DNA of 64,000 nt from DASSUW01 sp963774155. GTDB taxonomy: Bacteria; Actinomycetota; Thermoleophilia; Solirubrobacterales; Solirubrobacteraceae. Positions within the stretch are counted from its first letter, which is position 1. Each line of letters starts with the position of its first letter. The notes under the pieces were generated by a model. The model saw only the letters and a list, made by a program, of their open reading frames with translations. It searched no databases and was not told the origin of the DNA. A program made the position numbers and the translations under genes. The stretch is taken from positions 310,001-374,000 of the forward strand of contig CAVZDW010000008.1 in the NCBI GenBank assembly GCA_963774155.1, read 5' to 3'. Shown piece by piece: positions 8,179 to 16,076 of the stretch.

Positions 8179-9387
8179 ATGATCTCCAGTGACTCGCTGC
8201 GGCGGGCGGCGGTGCTGGCGTCCTGTGCCGCCGTGCTCCTGCCGGCCACTGCCGGCGCCAAGACGCTCGTCGGCACCCCGGGCAAGGACCGTCTCATCGG
8301 CGGGCCGAACGGCAACCACGTCATCAACGGCGACGGCGGCGGCGACAGGATCGTCGGCGGACCCGGCACCGACCGGCTGCTCGGCGAGTGGGGCGGCGAC
8401 GACATCTTCGGCCGCGCGGGCGACGACTACATGGACGGCGGCTCGGGCGGCGACGTGCTCGACGGCGAGGCGGGCAACGACACGGTGCTCGGCGGCTTCG
8501 GCGGCGACGAGCTCACCGGCTTCGAGGGCAACGACGTGCTCCACGGCGGCGCGGCGGGCGACGACATCGACGCGGGCGACGGCGACGACATCGTGCACGG
8601 CGGCACGGGCAGCGACGACATCCGCGGCGGTTTCGGCAACGACCAGATCTGGGCCACGACCGGCGGCGATCGCATCGACGCCGGCCCGGGCGACGACCAG
8701 GTCTTCGTCAACAACGGCACCGCGGTCAAGACCGTCGACTGCGGCGAGGGCTACGACGTCCTGCACATCAACCCGCAGGACCTGCGCGGCGGCTTCTCCA
8801 ACCAGCGCTCGATCCGGCGGGGCGAGATCAAGCGCAGCACCTGCGAGGCGATCCTCGAGGTCGCGCCGCCGCACGACCCGACCAAGGGCCGCACGGATAT
8901 CACGCGCGAGCGCGGCGGCACCGCCCGCGGCACCGAGCGCAACGACAACCTGCTCGGCGGGCCCGGTCCCGACCGCCTGATCGGCCTCGGGGGCAACGAC
9001 ATCCTGTGGGGCAACCGCCAGCCGGAGGGCACCAGCCGCGGCATCGACCGGATCGACGCGGGGGACGGCGACGACACCGTCTACGGCGCCTCGCGCGGCG
9101 GCAACAACCGCATCAGCGGCGGAGGCGGCAACGACTACCTGCAGGGCGGCGGCGTCACGTCGACCAACTCCATCATGGGCGGCAGCGGCTTCGACACGAT
9201 CCGCCTCGTCGGCCACGGCTACAACCGCGTCAACGCCGGCGCGGGGGACGACATCGTCTACGCCTACTCGAAGGACAAGACGCGGATCGACTGCGGGCCG
9301 GGCAACGACACGGTCAAGATCGGCTACAACCGCAGCGTGTCCGTGAAGCGCTGCGAGTCCGTCAGCCGCCGGTATAAGGGCGACTAG
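8179..9387 (+). CDS. Secreted RTX/hemolysin-type calcium-binding repeat protein 2
   Basis: 402 residues with a signal peptide (ending near TAGA, about residue 26) and the same two-block arrangement of GGxGxD repeats as the preceding gene, including shared segments such as KTLVGTPGKDRL, LLGEWGGDD and NDNLLGG. The two are clearly tandem duplicates. Calcium binding after secretion is expected from the repeats; no enzymatic domain is seen. The following glycosyltransferase starts only 12 nt downstream. Confidence 0.85.
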   Translation: MISSDSLRRAAVLASCAAVLLPATAGAKTLVGTPGKDRLIGGPNGNHVINGDGGGDRIVGGPGTDRLLGEWGGDDIFGRAGDDYMDGGSGGDVLDGEAGNDTVLGGFGGDELTGFEGNDVLHGGAAGDDIDAGDGDDIVHGGTGSDDIRGGFGNDQIWATTGGDRIDAGPGDDQVFVNNGTAVKTVDCGEGYDVLHINPQDLRGGFSNQRSIRRGEIKRSTCEAILEVAPPHDPTKGRTDITRERGGTARGTERNDNLLGGPGPDRLIGLGGNDILWGNRQPEGTSRGIDRIDAGDGDDTVYGASRGGNNRISGGGGNDYLQGGGVTSTNSIMGGSGFDTIRLVGHGYNRVNAGAGDDIVYAYSKDKTRIDCGPGNDTVKIGYNRSVSVKRCESVSRRYKGD

Positions 9388-9390
9388 ACT
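9385..9390 (+). promoter_or_regulatory. Putative -10 hexamer (TAGACT) upstream of the first GT39-like gene
   Basis: TAGACT overlaps the RTX2 stop codon (TAG at 9385-9387) and lies 9 nt before the ATG at 9400. No Shine-Dalgarno sequence is visible. Confidence 0.35.
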
Positions 9391-9399
9391 CGACGCCCA

Positions 9400-10710
9400 A
9401 TGGGGCGTATCCGGACGCTGCCCGAGCGCCACGGGGGCGTCGTCCTCGCGCTGCTCGCCGTCATCCTCGTCGTGGGCTTCGGCCTGCGGCTGATCGGCGT
9501 CTTCGACCCGATCGACAACTCGTACCAGGGCGCTGACGCGGCCCGCTACGAGCGGATCGCCGCGCTGCTCTACACCGACCAGGAGTTCGCCGTCCCCGGC
9601 TCCGACGCGCCCTACGACTGGTCGCCCGGCGCCCCGCTCTTCTACGCGGGCATCTACTACGTCACGGGCGGCGTGCACCCGGGGATCGGCCGGCTGGCCA
9701 TCGCGCTGCTCGGCCTCGTGACCATCGTCATCTGCTACCTCCTCGGCCGCCGGCTGAGCGGGCCGGCGGCGGGCCTGATCGCGGCGCTGCTGGCCGCCAC
9801 CTATCCCGCGTTCGTGTTCAACACCGGGCGGCTGCTGAGCGAGCCGCTGGCGGAGGTGACGGTGCCCGGCGCGGTGCTCGCCTTCCTGTGGGCGAGCGAC
9901 AAGCCACGCAAGGCCGCGTGGCTGGTCCCCGGCCTGCTCATCGGCCTCAGCGCGCTCGTGCGGCCCGAGTACCTGCTCTTCGGTATCGCCTTCGCCGTGC
10001 TGGCGCTCATCCGCCGCGGCCCGGTCGCCGCCGCGGCCCTCGCGCTCGCCTTCGCGCTGCCCATCGTGCCGTGGGCGCTGCACGTGTCCGACGTCGAGGG
10101 GCGCTTCGTGCCGATCAGCACCGGCGCGGGCAAGGCGCTGTTCATCGGCTCCTACCTGCCCGGCGACGGCATTCACGACCGCGTGAAGATCGAGCTGATG
10201 GAGCGCTACCTGGGCATGCGCGACGTCACGCCCGAGCAGCGCGCCGGCCAGCCGATGGAGCCGCTGCTCGACAGGGTCGCCGCCAAGTACCCGGACATGC
10301 CGCGCGACGCGGCGCTCAACCGGATCGGGCGCGAGAACCTCAGCCGCTACATCCAGGATCAGCCCGTCGCCGTGGCGCGCATGATGCTCGACAAGATGCG
10401 CTGGATGTGGCGCGGCTCGAGCGGCGCCATGCTGTCGCCGGCCGCCGTGGCGCTGCAGATCGCCATCGTCGTCCTCGGCGCGATCGGCCTGGTCATCCTG
10501 GCCGTCCGGCGCCGCTTCGAGGCGCTGCTGTTCGCCGTGGTCATCCTCGGCCTCACGGTGTTCAGCGGGATCGTGCTGTCCGCCCCGAGGCGCAACCTGG
10601 CGCTCATGCCGCTGGTGATGACGCTCGCCTCGACGACGCTGGTCAGCGCCTTCGTCTATGCCCGCGCCACGATCGCCACGCGCCGCCTGCAGCCGAGGCT
10701 CGACGCGTGA
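9400..10710 (+). CDS. GT39-like (PMT/ArnT family) membrane glycosyltransferase 1
   Basis: 436-residue polytopic membrane protein with about ten hydrophobic segments. After the first helix the external loop carries acidic residues (QGADAARYERIA), followed by YDWSPGAPLFYAGIYYVTGG, a layout typical of lipid-linked-sugar transferases of the PMT/ArnT class (GT-C fold). The likely reaction is transfer of a sugar from polyprenyl phosphate to an extracytoplasmic acceptor; substrate unknown. The stop overlaps the next start as GTGA, and the next gene is a paralogue. Confidence 0.8.
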   Translation: MGRIRTLPERHGGVVLALLAVILVVGFGLRLIGVFDPIDNSYQGADAARYERIAALLYTDQEFAVPGSDAPYDWSPGAPLFYAGIYYVTGGVHPGIGRLAIALLGLVTIVICYLLGRRLSGPAAGLIAALLAATYPAFVFNTGRLLSEPLAEVTVPGAVLAFLWASDKPRKAAWLVPGLLIGLSALVRPEYLLFGIAFAVLALIRRGPVAAAALALAFALPIVPWALHVSDVEGRFVPISTGAGKALFIGSYLPGDGIHDRVKIELMERYLGMRDVTPEQRAGQPMEPLLDRVAAKYPDMPRDAALNRIGRENLSRYIQDQPVAVARMMLDKMRWMWRGSSGAMLSPAAVALQIAIVVLGAIGLVILAVRRRFEALLFAVVILGLTVFSGIVLSAPRRNLALMPLVMTLASTTLVSAFVYARATIATRRLQPRLDA

Positions 10711-12029
10711 CCGCCATCACCGCCAACGCGCCGCGAGCGCGCGCCTGGGCCGCCGGGCTGCCCGAGCGCCACGGCGGCCGCGCCGTGCTCATCGCGCTGA
10801 CGGCGATCGTCATCCTCGGCCTCGCGCTGCGCGTCGAGTCGGCGCTCGAGCCGCTCGACGTCCGGCCCGGCACCGACTCCGCCGTCTACGCGTCGGTCGC
10901 GGAGCAGCTCTACGAGAACCAGAGCTTCGCGCTGCCGGGCGCTGCGAGCCCGTACGACTGGTCGCCCGGCGCGCCGCTCTTCTACGCCGCCGTCTACTAC
11001 GCCACCGGCGGCGTCCATCCGGGCGCCGTGCGCCTCGTGGTCGCGCTCCTGGGAGCGCTGACCATCGTGCTCGCCTACCTGATCGGCAGACGCCTGGCCG
11101 GACCCGTGGCGGGCCTCACCGCCGCGTTCCTGCTCGCGATCTACCCCGTCACGATCTTCTTCACGGGCAAGCTCATGAGCGAGCCGCTGGCCACGCTGAC
11201 GCTCGCCGGCGCGGTGCTGAGCTTCTTCTGGGCCGGCGACCGCGGCCGGAACAAGCTCGCCTGGGCGGTGCCGGGCGTGCTGCTCGGCCTGACCGCCTTC
11301 GCCCGGCCCGAGTACCTCGCCTTCGTGCTCGTCTTCGCGCTCATCGCGCTGTTCCGCGGCGGCCTCAAGGCGGCGGCGATCCTCGCCGTCGCGTTCGCCA
11401 TCCCGATCGTCCCCTGGACGCTCCATGTCTCCAGCGTCGAGGGGCGGTTCGTGCCGATCAGCACCGGCGGCGGCAAGGCGCTGTTCATCGGGACCTACCT
11501 GCCGGGCGACGGCCTGCACCTCGACGTCAAGCGCGAGCTGCTGCGCAGGTTCGAGGGCAAGGAGAACATCTCCTCGACCGAGCTGAGCCAGATCTCGATG
11601 ACGCCGCTCCTCAACCGCGTGGCGTCGAAGTACCCCGACCTCGAGCGCGACGCCGCGCTGCAGAAGATCGGTCGCGAGAACGCCGAGAAGTACGTCACCG
11701 AGCAGCCGCTGGACTTCGCCGGGATGGTGGCCGGGAAGATGTGGCACATGTGGCACGGCTCGGGCGCGGCGGGCCGCTCGACCTACGGCACCGTGTTCCA
11801 GTTCACGGTGCTCCTCCTCGGCCTCGCCGGCCTGCTCATCCTGGCGATCCGGCGGCGCTGGGAGGTCTTCCTGCTCGTCGCGCTGCTGGCCGGGATCACG
11901 GTGGTCGGCGGGCTCCTGCTGGCGGGCACGAGGCGCAACGTCGCGCTCATGCCGCTGGTCATGGCGCTGGCGGGCGTGACCGTCTCGATGGCGGTGCACT
12001 GGGCCAGAGGCCGCCTGGCGAGTCGCTAG
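10707..12029 (+). CDS. GT39-like (PMT/ArnT family) membrane glycosyltransferase 2
   Basis: 440 residues, paralogous to the preceding gene over its whole length (shared YDWSPGAPLFYA, VEGRFVPISTG and GKALFIG). It has about ten membrane segments and an acidic first external loop (RPGTDSAVYASVAEQL). The GTG start at 10707 overlaps the previous stop. The pair may transfer related sugars or act as a heterodimer, as some PMT enzymes do; that is inference. It ends 11 nt before the sulfoquinovose synthase. Confidence 0.8.
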   Translation: MTAITANAPRARAWAAGLPERHGGRAVLIALTAIVILGLALRVESALEPLDVRPGTDSAVYASVAEQLYENQSFALPGAASPYDWSPGAPLFYAAVYYATGGVHPGAVRLVVALLGALTIVLAYLIGRRLAGPVAGLTAAFLLAIYPVTIFFTGKLMSEPLATLTLAGAVLSFFWAGDRGRNKLAWAVPGVLLGLTAFARPEYLAFVLVFALIALFRGGLKAAAILAVAFAIPIVPWTLHVSSVEGRFVPISTGGGKALFIGTYLPGDGLHLDVKRELLRRFEGKENISSTELSQISMTPLLNRVASKYPDLERDAALQKIGRENAEKYVTEQPLDFAGMVAGKMWHMWHGSGAAGRSTYGTVFQFTVLLLGLAGLLILAIRRRWEVFLLVALLAGITVVGGLLLAGTRRNVALMPLVMALAGVTVSMAVHWARGRLASR

Positions 12030-12032
12030 GCT
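12027..12032 (+). promoter_or_regulatory. Putative -10 hexamer (TAGGCT) of the UDP-sulfoquinovose synthase gene
   Basis: TAGGCT overlaps the preceding stop codon (TAG at 12027-12029) and ends 8 nt before the ATG at 12041. There is no clear Shine-Dalgarno sequence. Confidence 0.4.
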
Positions 12033-12040
12033 GACCCGCC

Positions 12041-13246
12041 ATGCGAATCCTGATCCTCGGCGGCGATGGGTACCTGGGGTGGCCCACCGCGATGCGTTTC
12101 TCGGCCCGCGGGCACGACGTCTTCCTGGTCGACAACTTCGCCCGCCGCCGGTGGCATCACGATCACGGCACCGACTCCCTGACCCCGATCGCGAGCCTGG
12201 CGGATCGCATCGACGCCTGGCAGGACGTCTCCGGGAAGCAGATCCACGCCTTCGTGGGGAACATCGAGGACGGGGAGTTCCTCGACCGCGTCGTCGCCGA
12301 GATCCAGCCCGAGGCCGTCGTGCACTACGGCGAGCAGCCCTCGGCGCCCTACTCGATGATCTCGCGCCGGCACGCCGTCGAGACGCAGCAGACGAACGTC
12401 ATCGGCAACCTCAACCTGCTCTGGTCACTGCGCGACCGGGTGCCGGACTGCCACCTGGTCAAGCTCGGCACGATGGGCGAGTACGGCACGCCGAACATCG
12501 ACATCGAAGAGGGCTTCATCGAGATCACCCACAAGGGCCGCACCGACGTGCTGCCCTTCCCGAAGCTCCCGGGCTCGCTGTACCACCTCTCCAAGGTCCA
12601 CGACTCGCACAACATCCACTTCGCCTGCCGCATCTGGGGCCTGCGCGCGACCGACCTCAACCAGGGCGTCGTGTACGGGATCGAGACCGAGGAGACGGCG
12701 CTGGACGACCGTCTCTGCACGCGCTTCGACTACGACGAGATCTTCGGCACCGCGCTCAATCGCTTCTGCGTGCAGGCGGTCATCGGCCACCCGCTGACCG
12801 TGTACGGCAAGGGCGGGCAGACGCGCGGCTTCCTCAACATCCGCGACACGCTGCAGTGCGTCGAGCTGGCCGTGACGAACCCCGCGCAGCGCGGCGAGTT
12901 CCGGGTCTTCAACCAGTTCACGGAGCAGTTCACGGTGCTCGAGCTGGCCGAGCTCGCCCAGCGGGCCGGCGCCGAGGTCGGGCACCACGTGGAGATCGAG
13001 CACTTCGACAACCCACGTGTCGAGATGGAAGAGCACTACTACAACGCGACGAACACCAAGTTGCGCGAGCTCGGCCTCAAGCCGCACTACCTGGGCGAGG
13101 AGCTCGTCCGGTCGATGCTGTCGACGATCGAACGCCATCGCGACCGCGTGATCTCTCGCGCGATCGCGCCGAAGACGCAGTGGCGTCCCGGAGAGGCCGA
13201 GGCCAACGCCGCGCAGCTCTCCGCCGCCGCCGCGCTGCAGGCCTGA
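12041..13246 (+). CDS. sqdB: UDP-sulfoquinovose synthase
   Basis: 401-residue short-chain dehydrogenase/reductase of the SQD1/SqdB/Agl3 family, which makes UDP-sulfoquinovose from UDP-glucose and sulfite. The Rossmann motif GGDGYLGW is at residues 8-14, and the family hallmarks YGEQPSAPYSMI (96-107), GTMGEYGTPNIDIEEG and YHLSKVHDSHN are present. Catalytic Thr144, Tyr181 and Lys185 match the plant enzyme's Thr/Tyr/Lys set. Its neighbours are membrane glycosyltransferases; no SqdX/SQD2-type lipid transferase is in the window, so the sugar may enter a glycan rather than a sulfolipid. Confidence 0.92.
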   Translation: MRILILGGDGYLGWPTAMRFSARGHDVFLVDNFARRRWHHDHGTDSLTPIASLADRIDAWQDVSGKQIHAFVGNIEDGEFLDRVVAEIQPEAVVHYGEQPSAPYSMISRRHAVETQQTNVIGNLNLLWSLRDRVPDCHLVKLGTMGEYGTPNIDIEEGFIEITHKGRTDVLPFPKLPGSLYHLSKVHDSHNIHFACRIWGLRATDLNQGVVYGIETEETALDDRLCTRFDYDEIFGTALNRFCVQAVIGHPLTVYGKGGQTRGFLNIRDTLQCVELAVTNPAQRGEFRVFNQFTEQFTVLELAELAQRAGAEVGHHVEIEHFDNPRVEMEEHYYNATNTKLRELGLKPHYLGEELVRSMLSTIERHRDRVISRAIAPKTQWRPGEAEANAAQLSAAAALQA

Positions 13247-13283
13247 CGCAACTTTCCGAGCGCCCACCTTGTTGAAGCCAACC

Positions 13284-14189
13284 ATGATCCGAACCGCTCT
13301 CCTCGCCGCCGTGCTGGCCCTCGTCATGGCGGCCCCCGCCTCGGCGAAGCTCACGGTCGGCATCGGCGAGCAGCATTCGTCGATCTTCTCCGACTCGCGG
13401 TGGCAAGCGCTCGACCGGCCGAACGTCCGCTTCGTGCTGTCCTGGGACGCCCTCAAGCGGAACAACTGGGAGCGGGCCGAGTTCGTCAACTACATGTACT
13501 GGGCGCGGCAGGTCAAGGCCAAGGTGCTCATCACCTTCGGCCACTCCCGCCGCCGCGGCCAGGAGCTCAAGGCCCCCTCGCGGCTGGACTTCATCCGCCA
13601 GTTCCGCCAGATCCGCCGCATGTATCCGGAGCTGCGCGAGTTCCAGACCTGGAACGAGGGCAACCACGGCACGCAGCCGATCTGGAACAAGCCGGAGCTG
13701 GCCGGGCGGTACTTCGACGCGATGCGCGCCACGTGCCCGGAGTGCCGGATCTCGGCTCCCTCGGTGCTCGACGCGCCGAACATGACGCAGTGGATCCAGC
13801 GCTTCAAGCGGGCCGCGCGCTACTCGGTGAAGATCTGGAGCGTCCACAACCACATCGACGCCAACCGCCACCGCACGAGCGGCACGCGCGAGTTCCTGCG
13901 CGTCACGGGCGGGGGTCAGGTGTGGTTCTCGGAGACCGGCGGGATCGTGAACCGCTGGATCGGCTCGCGCAAGATCACCCGGTACAACCAGAACAACGCG
14001 GTGAAGGCCATCCGCAACGTGTTCAAGCTCGCGCAGCTCAACCGCAAGCGGATCACGCGGATCTACGTGTACCAGTGGAGCGCGCCTCCGCAGCGCCGTC
14101 CCCGCTGGGACTCCGGGCTGGTGGGTCCGAAGGGCCAGACCCGGCCGTCGCTCCGGACGCTCCAGGCGCAGCTGCGCCGGCTTCGATGA
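13284..14189 (+). CDS. Secreted glycoside hydrolase-like (beta/alpha)8 protein
   Basis: 301 residues from the ATG; a TTG lies in frame at 13269. Residues 1-21 are a signal peptide ending in APASA. The mature part looks like a clan GH-A barrel: Glu125 in TWNEGNHG fits the acid/base after strand 4 and Glu217 in WFSETGG fits the nucleophile after strand 7. The exact GH family is not clear (GH39- or GH5-like). It is expected to cut an extracellular glycan made by this locus. Its last 137 nt overlap the convergent flippase gene. Confidence 0.75.
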   Translation: MIRTALLAAVLALVMAAPASAKLTVGIGEQHSSIFSDSRWQALDRPNVRFVLSWDALKRNNWERAEFVNYMYWARQVKAKVLITFGHSRRRGQELKAPSRLDFIRQFRQIRRMYPELREFQTWNEGNHGTQPIWNKPELAGRYFDAMRATCPECRISAPSVLDAPNMTQWIQRFKRAARYSVKIWSVHNHIDANRHRTSGTREFLRVTGGGQVWFSETGGIVNRWIGSRKITRYNQNNAVKAIRNVFKLAQLNRKRITRIYVYQWSAPPQRRPRWDSGLVGPKGQTRPSLRTLQAQLRRLR

Positions 14190-15411
14190 GCCACAGCGCC
14201 GCGGCCAGCAGCGCGGTCGTGGCGCAGTAGCCGATCTCCACCGCGAGCAGCGCGTCGTCGAGCGGCGTGAGCCACAGCCAGAGCAGGAAGATCGCCGCGG
14301 CGCTGAGCCAGGCCGTGGCCGCCTGGGCGCCTCGGCGGCGCGCCAGCGCCGCCTGGTTGAGCGTGCCCGCGGCGAGGTGGAAGGTCATGCCGAGCCCGAC
14401 GAGCACGAGCCCGCCGCGCTCGTAGTCGAAGTCGCCGCCGAAGAGCACGCCCATCGCCCAGGGGCCGATCGCGCCGAGCCCGATCACGACGATCGCGCCG
14501 AAGCCGCCGATGGCCAGCACCGTGGTGCGGATCGCGCGCTTGAAGTCCGCTCCGCCGCCGGTGGCCGCCAGGCCGGAGAGGTGGGGGAGGAGCGAGGTCT
14601 GGATCGCCTGGAAGAGCTGCAGCGGCGCCCGCGTGATGAGCAGGACGTTGAAGACGAAGCCGGCCAGCACGGCGTCCTCGGCCGTCGCGTCGACGACCAC
14701 GACCGGCCCGTTGAGGAGCGCCTGCTCGGCGACCATGATGGCCAGCACGGCCCCGGCGAAGCCCGCGCCCTCGCGCATCGACCCCCGCTCGCCGTCGACC
14801 GGCGTGCGGCGCTCGATCGCCCACGGGACGACGAGCAGCGAGACCAGCGGCGCCGCGGCGATGCCGAGCGCCACCACGCCCTGGCCGGAAGCGATCCCGA
14901 TGGCCACGGCCAGCGCGAACAGGCAGCGCGAGCACGACTCCAGCAGCACCAGGGAGCCATAGAGCCCGAACCGCTGGTGGCCGGCCAGCCAGCCGCGGGC
15001 GAAGTAGCTCGCCGCGTAGGCGAGGACGGCCACCACGAGCACCCAGTAGAGCTCGTCGGAGCCGTCGAAGACGTCGTCGGTGATCGGCTCGCGCAGGGCG
15101 AGGGCGAGGACGAGGAAGAGCGCCGCGGCGCTCGACTGGATGATCACCGGCACCCGCAGCGGATGCCCCTCGTGCCCCTGCGCCCGGCGCGAGGCGATGG
15201 TGTGCGAGAGCAGCTGCTCCACCGGCCGGTAGATGATCGAGATGATCAGGAACAGGACCGACCACAGGAGCGTGACGCCCTTGTAGTCCTCGGGGCTCAG
15301 CGAGTGGCTGGCCAGCGAGAAGTAGGCGAACGTGACGAGCCCGGTCGCGGCGATGCCGACCGAAAGGACGCGGGCTCCGGACCCGTAACTGGATTTCGCC
15401 TCCGCGCCCAC
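14053..15411 (-). CDS. Polysaccharide flippase-like membrane protein (MOP superfamily)
   Basis: 452 residues from the GTG at 15411, with about 12 to 14 predicted hydrophobic helices and a 40-residue Ala/Pro/Ser/Gly tail. The layout resembles Wzx/MATE-type exporters that flip lipid-linked oligosaccharides. The reading frame is open upstream without an ATG, so the start is uncertain; the GTG is the first plausible start after the methyltransferase stop. It is the last gene of a GT2-methyltransferase-flippase operon. The C-terminal tail overlaps the glycoside hydrolase by 137 nt on the opposite strand. Confidence 0.78.
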   Translation of the reverse strand: MGAEAKSSYGSGARVLSVGIAATGLVTFAYFSLASHSLSPEDYKGVTLLWSVLFLIISIIYRPVEQLLSHTIASRRAQGHEGHPLRVPVIIQSSAAALFLVLALALREPITDDVFDGSDELYWVLVVAVLAYAASYFARGWLAGHQRFGLYGSLVLLESCSRCLFALAVAIGIASGQGVVALGIAAAPLVSLLVVPWAIERRTPVDGERGSMREGAGFAGAVLAIMVAEQALLNGPVVVVDATAEDAVLAGFVFNVLLITRAPLQLFQAIQTSLLPHLSGLAATGGGADFKRAIRTTVLAIGGFGAIVVIGLGAIGPWAMGVLFGGDFDYERGGLVLVGLGMTFHLAAGTLNQAALARRRGAQAATAWLSAAAIFLLWLWLTPLDDALLAVEIGYCATTALLAAALWLIEAGAAAPGASGATAGSGPSDPPARSPSGDGAAEARSTGTRRSA

Positions 15412-15452
15412 GCTACGCAGGCTCCGCGTGGATCGCTCCGGCGACGTTACAT

Positions 15453-16076
15453 CTAGACACGAACGAGCAGCATCGTCCACGGGAACGGCGAACGTGCCTC
15501 GATCACTTCGCCGTGCCGGGACAGGAGCCGCACGAAGCCCTGCTTGGTCCAGTGGTTGACGTGCCCCGGCGTGTTGCCGAGGTCGCGCAGATAGGCCCCG
15601 CGCGCCATGTTGAGCGCCCGCCAGAGCGGCTCGCGCGGGACCGAGACGAGCAGGTGCCCGCCGCGCGCCGCGCGCGCCATCTGGGCCACCGTGTGCTCCG
15701 GGTCGGGCACGTGCTCGAGCACCTCGATCGCCGCCGCGAGGTCGAACTCGCCCTCGCCGAACGGCAGCTTCTCGGCCTTCATCACGCGGTACTCGAGGTT
15801 CGGCGCCTTGCGCTTCTCCCACTCGGCCTGGATCGACGGGTCCTCGAGGTCGATGCCGACCACGCGGCCCTCGAGCCGCTGCGCCCACTTGTGGGTGAGG
15901 ATGGCCTCGCCGCAGCCGACGTCGAGCAGCGTGCGCGGGGCGGCCTGGCGGAACAGCTCGTCGAGCGTGCGCTCGAAGCCGGCCATCAGGCGCTTGACGA
16001 CCGGGTTGCTGGAGCCGTACTTGTCGTAGGTGTTGCCGGTGACCGTGCCCTCGGCGTCGCGCGTGACCGTGCTCAC
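15453..16076 (-). CDS. Class I SAM-dependent methyltransferase
   Basis: 207 residues. Motif I LLDVGCGEA is near residue 53, an acidic VGIDLED follows at strand 2, and FDLAAAIEVLEHVPDPE is the motif usual in UbiE/Coq5-type small-molecule methyltransferases. The GTG start overlaps the stop of the upstream GT2 gene (GTGA). In this setting it may methylate a sugar or a lipid carrier, which is inference. Confidence 0.85.
   Translation of the reverse strand: MSTVTRDAEGTVTGNTYDKYGSSNPVVKRLMAGFERTLDELFRQAAPRTLLDVGCGEAILTHKWAQRLEGRVVGIDLEDPSIQAEWEKRKAPNLEYRVMKAEKLPFGEGEFDLAAAIEVLEHVPDPEHTVAQMARAARGGHLLVSVPREPLWRALNMARGAYLRDLGNTPGHVNHWTKQGFVRLLSRHGEVIEARSPFPWTMLLVRV

Noticed and set aside
6890..9380. 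Direct DNA repeats that could be read as a CRISPR or minisatellite array
   Set aside because: They encode the GGxGxD nonapeptides of the RTX-like proteins, vary at codon level and have no spacers.
7966..10176. 736-codon minus-strand open frame opposite the RTX and GT39-like genes
   Set aside because: Shadow frame: Ala/Asp/Val-rich with no family motif, opposite genes with clear signal peptides and repeats. It also runs through the repeat element.
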